64,000 nucleotides of DNA from [Clostridium] aminophilum DSM 10710 (GCF_000711825.1 NZ_JONJ01000009.1:1-64000); one strand, 5' to 3'. Positions 17,679 to 27,520 are shown, counted from the stretch's first letter. The notes: a model not told the origin generated them from the sequence alone. Program-made: numbers and translations.

Positions 17679-18350
17679 TTAAGCTGTTACATCACCATCA
17701 TGTTCAAGTAAACTCGTAGAAGTAACAGATTCCAATTCAGAAATAGTCTCTACCAATGTGTGAGGATGCATTGTTTTTACCTCTATGGCCAGATTGACGT
17801 TAGTCTGCCCAACATTTCTCGCTCTGACCTTCCAACTCCGACAACATTGATCAACAGCTTTGATTATCTCTTCTTCGTTGTATGAGCTGCTGTTCACTAC
17901 CAAAATAAGACTTTCTCTTTCCTCAGGAAGAATAGAAAAGAGAATAATGCCTATTGTAATAATAATAGATCCTATAACTGCAATCATGGCATAGCCGGCT
18001 CCGCAAACGATACCAATGGAAATGCTCCAGAACAAAAATACCAGATCCATAGGATTCTTTATGGCAGTTCTGAAACGTACAATAGATAACGCACCAACCA
18101 TACCAAGTGATACAACGATGTTTGACTGAATCGTTAAAATGACCATCGATGTAATAACTGACAAACCAAACAATGCCAAATGAAAGCTTCTGTCAAAAAA
18201 AGAGTTTTTATTAAACATCTTATAAATCAGGCAAATATACAGTGAAATCAGCGCCGTAAAACCCGCACACAGAAACATGGTTGTAATATCAAGATCACTT
18301 GTTGCATATCCTTCAAGAAATGCTTTTTCGATTGTTTCAATGAGATTCAT
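17679..18350 (-). CDS. DUF4956 membrane protein
   Basis: This 223-aa protein has four likely membrane helices: about 27-46, 55-75, 80-100 and 112-145 (for example VSLGMVGALSIVRFRTAIK and GIVCGAGYAMIAVIGS). A soluble C-terminal domain at about 150-223 is possibly ferredoxin-fold. The central SIVRFRTAIKNPMDLVFLFW block is the family's hallmark. In other Firmicutes and Actinobacteria this family is found beside VTC-type polyphosphate polymerases and CotH kinases, as here. Its biochemical role is unknown; a channel or membrane partner for the VTC-like enzyme is inference. The ribosome site is AGAGGG, 20 bases after the VTC gene. Confidence 0.85.
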   Translation of the reverse strand: MNLIETIEKAFLEGYATSDLDITTMFLCAGFTALISLYICLIYKMFNKNSFFDRSFHLALFGLSVITSMVILTIQSNIVVSLGMVGALSIVRFRTAIKNPMDLVFLFWSISIGIVCGAGYAMIAVIGSIIITIGIILFSILPEERESLILVVNSSSYNEEEIIKAVDQCCRSWKVRARNVGQTNVNLAIEVKTMHPHTLVETISELESVTSTSLLEHDGDVTA

Positions 18351-18370
18351 AATCTAACCCTCTTTCGCTG

Positions 18371-19120
18371 TTATTGATGAAATTTTCTGCACATATAGTA
18401 CTTGCTAAAAGCTGTCCACTCCAACCTCTTGATTCTTAAAGCATCTTTGATATGCAGTGGCATGACCTCGTCCCATTTCACTTCCAGCACGCAATATCCA
18501 CACGGAAGAACAGGGCGTTGTTTGTAATTATCTGTCAAAAAAAGGTCTATATCCTCAGATGAGGTGATTTTTCTGTCAAATGTGACTCTGACATTTCCAC
18601 CACTGTATATGAACGGAACCCTCTCATATGTAACAATAGTTTTAGGAAACAGTCCCCTTATTTCCAATTCGGACAATAACTTTTTCTTTTCTTCCGACAT
18701 ATCGTCTAAGATGATCGGAAAACCTCCGTGCATCAGGGTGTAACACTCTTCTTTTGTTAAACTGCAGGATTCCTTCATACACATTCCGTGGCTTTTGATC
18801 TTCTTCTCCAGCACAATACGTTCCGTATCGAAATTATAGTATCTGATTCTAAACTTTGATCGGGGATCAGCGCCGGAAAGGTTCTCTGCAAGGCAGGTAT
18901 CATTCATATCGTCAAAATATAAAGACCTGATCAGATAAGTTCCATCCCCCCGGACATGCGGGTCTCTGGACAAAACCCCCATTGCCTTAACGAGCAAAAT
19001 GCCTTCCTGCTTTGCGTCTATCAAATACTTATATTCATGACGCCATCTTTTCACATTTCCATAGCGGCTCGAAGAAACTCTGGTCTGTTTTCCGGTCTCC
19101 GCAACTGTTTCAACGCTCAT
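18371..19120 (-). CDS. VTC-domain protein, polyphosphate polymerase-like
   Basis: At 249 aa this is essentially one VTC tunnel domain. The basic and acidic residues that line the polyphosphate tunnel in yeast Vtc4 have counterparts here: RHEYKYLID, IRSLYFDD, FRIRYY, LEKKIK, VTFDRKI and VLEVKW. The family joins phosphate from ATP into polyphosphate with Mn2+, but bacterial members are mostly untested and the substrate may differ. The start overlaps the upstream gene's end by 11 bases, behind GGGG, so translation is probably coupled. It lacks membrane helices and presumably works with the DUF4956 protein just downstream. Confidence 0.88.
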   Translation of the reverse strand: MSVETVAETGKQTRVSSSRYGNVKRWRHEYKYLIDAKQEGILLVKAMGVLSRDPHVRGDGTYLIRSLYFDDMNDTCLAENLSGADPRSKFRIRYYNFDTERIVLEKKIKSHGMCMKESCSLTKEECYTLMHGGFPIILDDMSEEKKKLLSELEIRGLFPKTIVTYERVPFIYSGGNVRVTFDRKITSSEDIDLFLTDNYKQRPVLPCGYCVLEVKWDEVMPLHIKDALRIKRLEWTAFSKYYMCRKFHQ

Positions 19121-20048
19121 CTACGCACCCCAACTGAACTTTTCTCAAACCCCCTATGTTATAAGTGCCAACAATGCTACGACTCTGAATTTTGCAATCA
19201 TAGAGATAAAGATTGGCTTTTGTTGTAACAAACGCATATCTGCCGGCTATAATGTTCATTTCGCCACCGGAAACGATCAGGCTTCCACGCCCATCCGCTC
19301 CACTCTTCGTTGTCTTAAAAGCATTCTTTTCAGTAGAAATCATAAACTCACCATCGTTTACAAGAATCCCATCATTTCCATGAATAGCCGTACGCTTGCA
19401 CTTAAGTGTATACCTTCCTCCCAATATCTTTACAAGATCCTTTGAATGAACCGCATCCTTATAGTAACCGTTAACTTTCAAGGATCCCATTCCATTGAAT
19501 GTCATATCACAAACAGAATATATACAGGATTCCAAATCATCATATTTACGATAATCACCGGAATCGGAAATGGTATTCTCTGTTCCATCAACCACGGTAA
19601 TAATGAGCTTATCGGCATTTTCGCAGTAAATAGCGGGGCCGGATTTGGAAACCAGTTCCAGACCGTTTAAAAGCAAATGAACATTCTGTTCCTTCGCATC
19701 AATATGAATCATCCCTGTAAGCTTTCCGGAAAGCAGGTAATCTCCTCCCTCACTTATTTCCACATTTTCAATGCTGTTATCAAAGCTCATTATCTTCATA
19801 TCTGTGCCTTCAACCACCTGATCCAAATCAGTGATTTGGAGATAAGATAACTGACTCTGAAAATCTGTCTCAGTCATTGGAACATTGACATATCGGTATG
19901 CATCTTTTTGGGATTCATGTGAGCTTCCGATTCTCCAACAAACGAACAGGACAAGAATTAGAATCAATAAGATAAGAACTCGCCCGAACCCCCGATGTTT
20001 CCTATACAAAAAATAAAACGGTTCCAATGGACTACTGGAATATCGCAT
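19110..20048 (-). CDS. Membrane-anchored carbohydrate-binding-type (DUF4353-like) protein
   Basis: This 312-aa protein has an N-terminal membrane anchor at about residues 24-41 (VLILLILILVLFVCW) and an external domain of beta-strand repeats. These include LSGKLTGMIHIDAKEQNVHL, AIYCENADKLIITVVDGTEN, TFNGMGSLKVNGYYKDAVHS and AIHGNDGILVNDGEF. This matches the carbohydrate-binding-domain/DUF4353 family, which forms a right-handed beta-solenoid. Its ATG lies 17 bases inside the CotH gene, behind GGGAGGGG, and its end overlaps the VTC gene. The tight overlaps point to one functional unit on the cell surface. The ligand is unknown. Confidence 0.8.
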   Translation of the reverse strand: MRYSSSPLEPFYFLYRKHRGFGRVLILLILILVLFVCWRIGSSHESQKDAYRYVNVPMTETDFQSQLSYLQITDLDQVVEGTDMKIMSFDNSIENVEISEGGDYLLSGKLTGMIHIDAKEQNVHLLLNGLELVSKSGPAIYCENADKLIITVVDGTENTISDSGDYRKYDDLESCIYSVCDMTFNGMGSLKVNGYYKDAVHSKDLVKILGGRYTLKCKRTAIHGNDGILVNDGEFMISTEKNAFKTTKSGADGRGSLIVSGGEMNIIAGRYAFVTTKANLYLYDCKIQSRSIVGTYNIGGLRKVQLGCVDER

Positions 20049-22695
20049 TAATCTTCACCCCTCCCTTCACAATAGGTACATCTAATGTTTCATCATAATA
20101 CTTCGTAGTAATTTCATTTGCAGTAATTTCCCAATGGTCGAACCCCTCATCTGTGGCTATTACTGTAACCGGATAATCCGTAAAATAAGTTCCCGACCAT
20201 TCGTCCTGAATCTCCGGCTGTATGGTGTTTAGCTTAATCGGTCTCCCCGTCCTGTTTGATGTAAGCGTTACCGTTTCCTGTGAACCCTTCAGTTCAAACT
20301 CCTCTGCCATATAAGGAACTATATATTCAGAGCGATATGTGAAAAAATCAGTAATCTTCGGACTTGTGTTTCCAAATTCTTCCAGCTTTTGCTGTACGTG
20401 TTCTTTTCGAAAATCCGTGTTAACGATATCCATAAATGTAAGAACCAAATTTCGGCAAAAGATTGAGTTTTTACGTAACCCTTTGTAAAGTGGCTGGTTT
20501 ATCATTGTAGGATCAGCTTTACGACCAATCGCTGGGCCAAGAGTAAATGTGTTAACCTGCCAAGGTATATCATTTGATGTATGATCTCTTAACCTTGAAT
20601 TCCACCCCAAATCCAAATCATATAACAGCCACCGCCACCGTGTATCACCATATTCCGCATCTTCCTTAACACCACTCTTCCAAGTGAGGCAGTTCCACTG
20701 TTCATACATATCTTCATTATCCACATAAGCATTGATACAGATATAGTCTATATAACTCTGTATATCCATTACAGAATTAATCTGTGAATATGCTTCCTCA
20801 TCACTTGAATATCCGGCATCAATGATACGCAGTAAATTTGGATCGGTTTTATTCTTAACAAGTTGGATATTATCAGAGTTTAACTGGTAATACTCATGAA
20901 AATATGAATCACTGTATTTTTCAAGCAAATAAACGGAGTACCAATATTCGCCATCCAAAAAAACTTCTACCGGCATTCCATGCTGTATCCCGACATCCCT
21001 GTCTTCTACAAGCGACGGAACAAATGCATTCTTAAAGCCTTCTCTTAACACGAAAGAATGATTCGGTTTATCGTTAATGACAGGTGAATCAAACCATTTA
21101 CTGCCACTATACTTTTTTCTGGAATAGATGGAAAAACGCTTTAGTCCACGAGCACGAGTAGACGCGCCTTGAATTCTAATTCCAACAGGCTGATTCAACA
21201 TTACTCCTGAATCGTTTATAATCTCAAAGTTTGCAATCCTTTCCCATTCTTCACCTCTTTGCATATAGTTGGGAATTGGCCCATCTGTTTTAATCTCCTT
21301 TTCATCAGGCTGCATATCTTCCTCAAGGGATTGATTGTACCACTCTTCATATTGCTGACCATTTACATATATTCCGTTTTCCTCATCAAAAAGATTCCTA
21401 GGATCTGTAACAAGCGATATTACTGTTTTATCTTTATACTTTTCTAAATCAACCCAAAATGTCTTGGTTATCGTCTTACTTTGATTCCCTTCCTTATCCA
21501 CAGCCATGGCACGTACAACAAAAGCCTTATCTACCGGATCTTTCCCAATCTCTTCCTTTTGTTTGTACTCTTCCTGAACATTCTGTATCGAACGGAATAT
21601 ATTGGGCTCACTGCTTTTGTCATATACATGAATCGGTTGGCTATAACAATCAGATTCCACCGTTGGGTCACTACAATCCAAGGTATAGTAGATAGTTTCT
21701 CCCTCCTCTGCACTGAGTGAAAGATAAAAATCAGATTCGTAAAAACCACTGTCTGCCGAAAAAACAGGCGCTGCTGCTTCGAGAAGTTCAGAAACTTCCT
21801 CTGATAAACGCACTACCGCCCAGCCGTCACTGTTCTTCTGATAGCTTTCATCACGAGCTAACGCTGGCACAACAATACTATCCAGGATTTTCCCTTCTAC
21901 ATCTGAAAGATATACAATGGTGCCGCCTTTCTTTTTTATATCCATCCCTTCATCATCTTCCATCAGACATGTATAGGTATCACCGGAATGAATTCTACCA
22001 CCGCTTACACGGATATACCGCAAGTCATCCCCATTAGCTGAAAGAAACAATTTGTCCGCATCAAAAGCAAGCTCTCCGTCGTTTTTTATCACAACATAGC
22101 TGACATCATTATCCCCATCACGATCTCCGAAATTTGGTTTTGCTATTGTTTTTCGACATACTTCATTAATCGAAATAAAGTCAGCCCCCGTTCTGGAAAG
22201 TTGATACCCAATCATAATGGGAATAAGCGTTATCATAAATAAAAACAGCAAAGGTGAACGATACCTAAATTTTTTAGCTGTGTCACAATGCTTTTTTACA
22301 TACTGATAAGCCGCCCCGGAAATTACGGTGGAAATTGTTACCGAAACAAGACATGAAGTTGAAAGCCTTGTAATATCCTGATAAGAACATTTTAATGTAA
22401 GCAGATTTTTGATAGTCAAAAACAAACCATCCGAAAAGAATACATTAAACGATATAAAGAACAAGAGAAAATTGAAAAGAATATTGACAGGAGTACCGAT
22501 AGTCAGTGAACGTTTCCAGTCTTTCTGGTTTTGAAACGGAAAACTATAGATTACCAACTCCATAATTATGATAGACACCAAATGAGCAACTAACAGAATC
22601 AAAATAATTTTCTCCATCTGTTTTGTATATTCCCCTTTCTGCCAGCTATAAAAAGCTCTTGTGCATTTTTGGTTATTATCTATTCTTTTGAACAT
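20032..22695 (-). CDS. CotH-kinase-family protein with N-terminal membrane helices
   Basis: This is about 887 aa. The N-terminal third has four or five membrane helices (to about residue 180). A lamin-tail-like domain follows (about 185-320, with NEVCRKTIAKPNFGDRDGD), then a chitobiase/Fn3-like domain (about 330-440, with YYTLDCSDPT), then the CotH kinase domain (about 500-800). The last holds the substrate loop GIRIQGASTRARGLKRFSIY and the metal/ATP segment WRWLLYDLDLGWNSR. CotH kinases phosphorylate spore-coat or surface proteins. The start is uncertain: ATG at 22695 has no ribosome site, and a later ATG at 22617 (MEKIILILL) has GGGG upstream. It is the first gene of the overlapping four-gene block. 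Confidence 0.85.
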   Translation of the reverse strand: MFKRIDNNQKCTRAFYSWQKGEYTKQMEKIILILLVAHLVSIIIMELVIYSFPFQNQKDWKRSLTIGTPVNILFNFLLFFISFNVFFSDGLFLTIKNLLTLKCSYQDITRLSTSCLVSVTISTVISGAAYQYVKKHCDTAKKFRYRSPLLFLFMITLIPIMIGYQLSRTGADFISINEVCRKTIAKPNFGDRDGDNDVSYVVIKNDGELAFDADKLFLSANGDDLRYIRVSGGRIHSGDTYTCLMEDDEGMDIKKKGGTIVYLSDVEGKILDSIVVPALARDESYQKNSDGWAVVRLSEEVSELLEAAAPVFSADSGFYESDFYLSLSAEEGETIYYTLDCSDPTVESDCYSQPIHVYDKSSEPNIFRSIQNVQEEYKQKEEIGKDPVDKAFVVRAMAVDKEGNQSKTITKTFWVDLEKYKDKTVISLVTDPRNLFDEENGIYVNGQQYEEWYNQSLEEDMQPDEKEIKTDGPIPNYMQRGEEWERIANFEIINDSGVMLNQPVGIRIQGASTRARGLKRFSIYSRKKYSGSKWFDSPVINDKPNHSFVLREGFKNAFVPSLVEDRDVGIQHGMPVEVFLDGEYWYSVYLLEKYSDSYFHEYYQLNSDNIQLVKNKTDPNLLRIIDAGYSSDEEAYSQINSVMDIQSYIDYICINAYVDNEDMYEQWNCLTWKSGVKEDAEYGDTRWRWLLYDLDLGWNSRLRDHTSNDIPWQVNTFTLGPAIGRKADPTMINQPLYKGLRKNSIFCRNLVLTFMDIVNTDFRKEHVQQKLEEFGNTSPKITDFFTYRSEYIVPYMAEEFELKGSQETVTLTSNRTGRPIKLNTIQPEIQDEWSGTYFTDYPVTVIATDEGFDHWEITANEITTKYYDETLDVPIVKGGVKINAIFQ

Positions 22696-22797
22696 TCGCA
22701 AAAAATCGAATTATATTTGTAAAATTATCACAATTTCCTATAAGAGCAAGAGCAGAAACTTGCGCTAGACTCACTTTCGATGATGGTGGTATACCAC

Positions 22798-23784
22798 TTA
22801 CATCGAATCAAATAATGTTTGACTATTCATGACCCCAATTATTCTTTTAGCAATTTTCTTGACTTTGCGTTTTATTGGCGACCCCAAATACTTTCTTTCT
22901 AATCTTGCAAAAGATAGTTTTCTCATATCTATGAAAAAGTCATCCCTCTGTACTGGCCTAACAGCAGATTGGTATTCAGCTGAATTTCTTTTTACAGCTT
23001 GCTCGTATTCACAAGATGCATATATTATCTGCCCTTTTATACCTTCAAATATATTGGCTCCCTTTTCAGAACGAATTAAGACAAGAGATGTTCCCTTATA
23101 ATCATTTAATTCCGGGAGTACATTCTCCACACCCCAGAAATCACCAATCGAAATATCTGCAGTTCTGTAGCTTTTTGATCCACATTCATAACATGATGGT
23201 CTTAAAACATAGTTCTTTAGGAACATCTGCATGTAAGGATTTTCTTTATTGGGCGAAAACCATTGTTTCATGTCGGAGTCATGCATCAATCCAAAATCAT
23301 TCCAGCTATGTTTCTTGCTTCTGAAATTCACTTTTTTTAAAACGGCATGGTTTTTCGTTTCAAAATATTCCGCATATCTTTTCCATAATTCCGGCGATGG
23401 CACTCCGTGGCAGATAATATCCATACAGAAGAGATTCTCATACTCTTTTCCAAGAAATAACTTCAATCCATTAATCTGACATGGACAACCGGAGAACATA
23501 ACTTGAACACCACACTGAAGATCATCAAGTACCTGTCTGAATGTATCCCCTATTTTGCTCTGCAAATACTTGGAGCCTCTAAGACACGACAAGTCCGCTA
23601 TCTGATCAACTCTTCTGTAAACAGCTTCCTTACAATCTTCAGACATAGCTGTTCCGTAGACAACTCCACCATTCTTTAGATAATACTCAGCTAAAACTGA
23701 AAATATTCCGCCAGAAGAGCTCTCATATCTTATATCATTGTCTCTTGAATTACATCCATATGATGCAATAACAGAATTCATCAT
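22798..23784 (-). CDS. F420-hydrogenase-beta-like oxidoreductase without a ferredoxin domain
   Basis: At 328 aa the protein begins directly at the FrhB-like region: SSGGIFSVLAEYYLKNGGVV, LRGSKYLQSKIGDTF, FSGCPCQINGLK, CHGVPSPELW and RPSCYECGSKSYRTADISIG. The N-terminal two-cluster ferredoxin domain found in the related protein at 28996-30213 is missing. The family carries FAD and Fe-S centres; members in capsule loci are thought to modify sugar residues by redox steps, with the substrate unknown. The start follows the flippase stop by 6 bases, so it is co-transcribed. Its missing ferredoxin may be supplied by the separate gene at 17363-17569 (inference). Confidence 0.85.
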   Translation of the reverse strand: MMNSVIASYGCNSRDNDIRYESSSGGIFSVLAEYYLKNGGVVYGTAMSEDCKEAVYRRVDQIADLSCLRGSKYLQSKIGDTFRQVLDDLQCGVQVMFSGCPCQINGLKLFLGKEYENLFCMDIICHGVPSPELWKRYAEYFETKNHAVLKKVNFRSKKHSWNDFGLMHDSDMKQWFSPNKENPYMQMFLKNYVLRPSCYECGSKSYRTADISIGDFWGVENVLPELNDYKGTSLVLIRSEKGANIFEGIKGQIIYASCEYEQAVKRNSAEYQSAVRPVQRDDFFIDMRKLSFARLERKYLGSPIKRKVKKIAKRIIGVMNSQTLFDSM

Positions 23785-23790
23785 TCATTC

Positions 23791-25200
23791 CTACACTTTC
23801 TTCCTTCGCTTTACCATTTGAAAAACTTGTTTTAAACTATTCCTATTATCCAAAAAGAAAAACATCCCCGCTATCAATGACAAAATTATATCAACCGTAT
23901 TATTGGTCCAGATAACCCCAATTGCTAATACAATCCCCGTGATTAAATACGCTCCGAACACTTTCCAATTAACTCGTATCGGAAAGACTTCTCTGATATC
24001 CTTCATTCTTGTAACCCACATTACAAAAAAGCCAACAAATGTGGATAGTGCCGCTGCAAATAATCCAATGAATTTAATACAAATCAAATCGATTCCCAGA
24101 TTTACAACTGCGCCATACACACTCGTCTTGGCAGCTCCACCGGTTTTCTTTCCTTGCAGATATCCGATACTGCTAAATGAAGAAAAGCCTTGAAATACCG
24201 TTCCAAGATAAAGAAATCCGGTGTAAATTGATGCTACCTTATAGGAGTCGCTTAAGATAACATTCATCGCAAGTTTTGTTAATGGAATTAATACAAAGAC
24301 CATTCCAAACGATAATTTGTACAACTGTTGAAACACTTTCTTAGTATATTCTTCGGACTGCTCGCTTTTTCCCAATTCAGCTAACGCCATATCTGTCCAT
24401 GCATTATTAAACATTTGGAAAATGACCTGTAAAATTGAAGGGAACTTATGTGCCACAGAATAAATTCCATTAGCGGCACTATTAATGAACATTCGAACTA
24501 CGTAACGATCCGAAGCCCCCATAACCCACCAGCTTAATGCGGAAGGAACAAGTGGGATCGAATAATGAAGCATGTCTATCTGGTGCTGTTTGTAATTTGG
24601 TTTGAAATCAACTTTTCTTAAACGCTTTTCAAGAATCAAGATCAGTACGATTGTTGCATAAAGACTTATCGCATTGCTCTGAAGGAGTGCTATAACACCT
24701 TGTTTAAGAATACAAACCTTGTAGAAATTCAGTCCAACTAATACTGTAGTATGAAATAAACCCGATGAAGCGAAAAGTATCTGATTTTTCAGTCCTCGAA
24801 GCAGCTTCTGCAAACATTCCAGGATCCTGTCTCCAACCAGAATTGCAATAAAATAATAGCAGTGCCATACCGGAATAAAGAAGTTAATTCCTATTAGTAC
24901 GAGCGAACATAGTAAACAATTCCTCAGCAATAATTTATATGTTGCTGAAATATATGGTATCTCATTGCCTTTTTCTTTAATAATCCATCTGTATGCAGCA
25001 TCTGAAATCTTCATTGTTAACAACGGAGACATCAAACTTACTGTTGTTACAAGAAGATCATAGTCTCCCAAATCTTCCGGAAGAATAAAGTATGTATATA
25101 GAGGAACAATCAAGAAGTTCAGAAACTTCGTTCCAAAGCTGCCTATTGCATAGGTAATTGTTCCCGTTAATAGAGCCTTATTTTTTTTACTACTACTCAT
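23791..25200 (-). CDS. Oligosaccharide flippase, Wzx-like
   Basis: This 469-aa membrane protein has about 12-14 predicted helices and the MATE-like fold of polysaccharide exporters. It opens with KALLTGTITYAIGSFGTKFL, typical of the family. A central amphipathic section has PLVPSALSWWVMGASDRYVV and GIYSVAHKFPSILQVIFQMF. It would flip undecaprenyl-linked repeat units across the membrane for Wzy polymerisation. Neighbours on both sides belong to the polysaccharide locus. Codon use and base composition are AT-rich like the rest of the locus. Confidence 0.92.
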   Translation of the reverse strand: MSSSKKNKALLTGTITYAIGSFGTKFLNFLIVPLYTYFILPEDLGDYDLLVTTVSLMSPLLTMKISDAAYRWIIKEKGNEIPYISATYKLLLRNCLLCSLVLIGINFFIPVWHCYYFIAILVGDRILECLQKLLRGLKNQILFASSGLFHTTVLVGLNFYKVCILKQGVIALLQSNAISLYATIVLILILEKRLRKVDFKPNYKQHQIDMLHYSIPLVPSALSWWVMGASDRYVVRMFINSAANGIYSVAHKFPSILQVIFQMFNNAWTDMALAELGKSEQSEEYTKKVFQQLYKLSFGMVFVLIPLTKLAMNVILSDSYKVASIYTGFLYLGTVFQGFSSFSSIGYLQGKKTGGAAKTSVYGAVVNLGIDLICIKFIGLFAAALSTFVGFFVMWVTRMKDIREVFPIRVNWKVFGAYLITGIVLAIGVIWTNNTVDIILSLIAGMFFFLDNRNSLKQVFQMVKRRKKV

Positions 25201-25343
25201 CCAAATGATATTAACCTCTCGATTTGATTAAACGATTACAATGTCTTACTTTCAATACGGTTGAGTAAATTTCACAATCTTTTCAGCCCCCGGCTAATAC
25301 TGCTTTCTCATGATCTTGTTTCAAGCGTTCTTGCTATCCTCGT

Positions 25344-26474
25344 TTATTTTTCCAATGCATTTCTCAGCCAATTGATCGAGCGCTCACGCTCCATCTGGAT
25401 TAGTCTATCTGTTTTTTCCCAATCGATGGTTTGTCCAAATTTTAAATATCCTTTTTCTACATCAAAGTCTTTCATCTCTCTATTATCCAATTCAATAAGG
25501 TCTAAGAGATTTGAAATTCTTGATGACATTTTCTGTCTCGAAGCAGAATTCACAACAAATGGTACATGGAACAATATTGAAAAAACTGTTGCATGAAAAG
25601 AATCTGTATACACAAATGATGCATTTTTGATATACGATAACCAGTCTTCAACATCTGGTGTCATAACGATTGACGAACCATATTTTATGATATCCGCACG
25701 ATTCATAGAAAGGATTACAATCTTCATCCCCATCTTTCGGGCAAAATATTTAGCTGTTTCATAAACCTTTTTATCAAACCGTACCTGATAAAGAAGTAAA
25801 TATGTTCCCTCTATAATTGGTTTATTGCATTTTTTCAGCCAAAATTCTTGGTCAAACAGCATTGTAGGATCCAGTACAACCTCCGCCCTGATTCCCAATT
25901 CTCCAAGTATGGACTTCCCACTTTCTTCTCTGACTGATACGTGAGAAAATTCGGAAATGTATTCTCTGACACTATTCTTGTGACTATCCGGTATAATCCC
26001 ATTACCAAAACTGGATGCGTAAGATATTTTTTTTGCTTTCGTAAAAGTAAGGTAGAATGGTAAATCAAGTTGTTTTTTAGTAGTATAATCGCTATTCCAA
26101 ACCTGATCACTTCCTACCAAATACAGATCCGAAATTGGTGGATTTTCTACCAATTCATCATATGAAAAATACCGAGTAGAAAATGCACACTCTTTTTCAA
26201 TAAAATAAAAAAATTTCAAATAGTCTTTCTTTATTTTATCAAAATACAATTTTTCCCATAGGAATCTTGTAATAGCATTCTTGCCCCACAGACGGCTTCG
26301 TGATGTGCTCCTTTTCACAAATTGTTTGGGATTATATATATTGCTGCGTTCAGGAATATAATCAATAAACTGTACACCATGACCATCATTTTCAAGGAAC
26401 TTAAATAATGCATAAGCTTGTAAGATGCCACCATAATTCTTTGCTCTGCTAAAAGTAATTAAAGAGATGTTCAT
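25344..26474 (-). CDS. Polysaccharide pyruvyl transferase family protein
   Basis: This 376-aa protein has the WcaK/CsaB-type fold motifs: RAKNYGGILQAYALFKFL, YLVGSDQVWNSDY, ISYASSFGNG, VREESGKSIL and the C-terminal FVYTDSFHATVFSILFHVPF. The family transfers pyruvate ketal from phosphoenolpyruvate to sugars, giving acidic groups. Members paired with F420-beta-like proteins, as here, may have other activities. It lies between a family-2 glycosyltransferase and the flippase. A second member is encoded at 30923-32089. Confidence 0.9.
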   Translation of the reverse strand: MNISLITFSRAKNYGGILQAYALFKFLENDGHGVQFIDYIPERSNIYNPKQFVKRSTSRSRLWGKNAITRFLWEKLYFDKIKKDYLKFFYFIEKECAFSTRYFSYDELVENPPISDLYLVGSDQVWNSDYTTKKQLDLPFYLTFTKAKKISYASSFGNGIIPDSHKNSVREYISEFSHVSVREESGKSILGELGIRAEVVLDPTMLFDQEFWLKKCNKPIIEGTYLLLYQVRFDKKVYETAKYFARKMGMKIVILSMNRADIIKYGSSIVMTPDVEDWLSYIKNASFVYTDSFHATVFSILFHVPFVVNSASRQKMSSRISNLLDLIELDNREMKDFDVEKGYLKFGQTIDWEKTDRLIQMERERSINWLRNALEK

Positions 26475-26509
26475 TTTAAATACTAAACTCCACTTTTAAA
26501 TACTAACAC

Positions 26510-27448
26510 TTATTTTCTATCTATCGTTTTTACAAGGATAAGAAATACTGGCATCGCATTCAGATACAACTGATACCTTATAAGATCATTTTTCTTATAA
26601 TATAAATTAAGCTTAGTCTTATCTAATCCGCTTAAGTACTCTTTCAATTTATTTATTCTCTGTCGATATTCCTCTGGTGCTCCCCGTAAAAAGTAAATTT
26701 TAGATATCCTCAGATATGTTCTAGCCTTACGCGCTTCATTGCTATCTGTTTCGTTAGGAAAGTGAGTTTTTGCATCCTGATAGATTTTATCCGCAATATC
26801 TATGGCATCTAAGTATTTCTCGCTAAACACCTTCACTCTACTGCTTGAACCTTCTCTATGAATATAGTGATATTTATTCACATTAAGAATTCCAACTTTA
26901 CATGCTCGTGTTAAAGCAATATACGTTGCGTACAAGTCCTCATGAATCCTCTTTCCTTCCGGAAACAAATCGTCTGGAATAATACTCTTTCTAAATAGTT
27001 TGCTGCATACCGACATACCTATTGTCGACAAGAAAAAGGCATTCATCCATTCATCAACATCATTATAAACAAGCTCATGTCCATGGATCTTACCTTGTTC
27101 CATAGAAACAATATCCAGTTTTTCTGCATCAGCATACTTTAACATACATTCGTACATGTCTGTATCAAACTGATCATCAACGTCTACAAACCCAATATAT
27201 TCACCTGTGGCTATCGCTAATCCACTGTTTCGAGCAGCAGAAACTCCTTTATTTATTTGGTGGACTACTTTGCAATTATGATACTTTGCGCTCATTAAAT
27301 CACAAATCTCGCCAGATCCATCTGTAGAACCATCATTAACAAGAATAAACTCCATATCGTCCCTTAATGTCTGAGAAGCAAGTTGGAAACAACAGTCTTC
27401 AATGAAGTTTTTCCCATTATAAATTGGTATGATTACTGAAACTTTCAT
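26510..27448 (-). CDS. Family 2 glycosyltransferase
   Basis: This 312-aa GT-A enzyme carries VSVIIPIYNGKNFIEDC at the N-terminus, FILVNDGSTDGSGEICD, the acceptor region GVSAARNSGLAIATGEYIG and the metal-binding FVDVDDQFD (DxD-type). It is a cytoplasmic enzyme extending the lipid-linked repeat unit; donor and acceptor sugars cannot be deduced. Ribosome site GAGG lies about 11 bases before the ATG. Confidence 0.93.
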   Translation of the reverse strand: MKVSVIIPIYNGKNFIEDCCFQLASQTLRDDMEFILVNDGSTDGSGEICDLMSAKYHNCKVVHQINKGVSAARNSGLAIATGEYIGFVDVDDQFDTDMYECMLKYADAEKLDIVSMEQGKIHGHELVYNDVDEWMNAFFLSTIGMSVCSKLFRKSIIPDDLFPEGKRIHEDLYATYIALTRACKVGILNVNKYHYIHREGSSSRVKVFSEKYLDAIDIADKIYQDAKTHFPNETDSNEARKARTYLRISKIYFLRGAPEEYRQRINKLKEYLSGLDKTKLNLYYKKNDLIRYQLYLNAMPVFLILVKTIDRK

Positions 27449-27520
27449 AAATGCTTTTCCTCATACATTCTCAACTACTATGTTTATTTACCCTCTGTGT
27501 CTCAGCATATGTCTATATAC

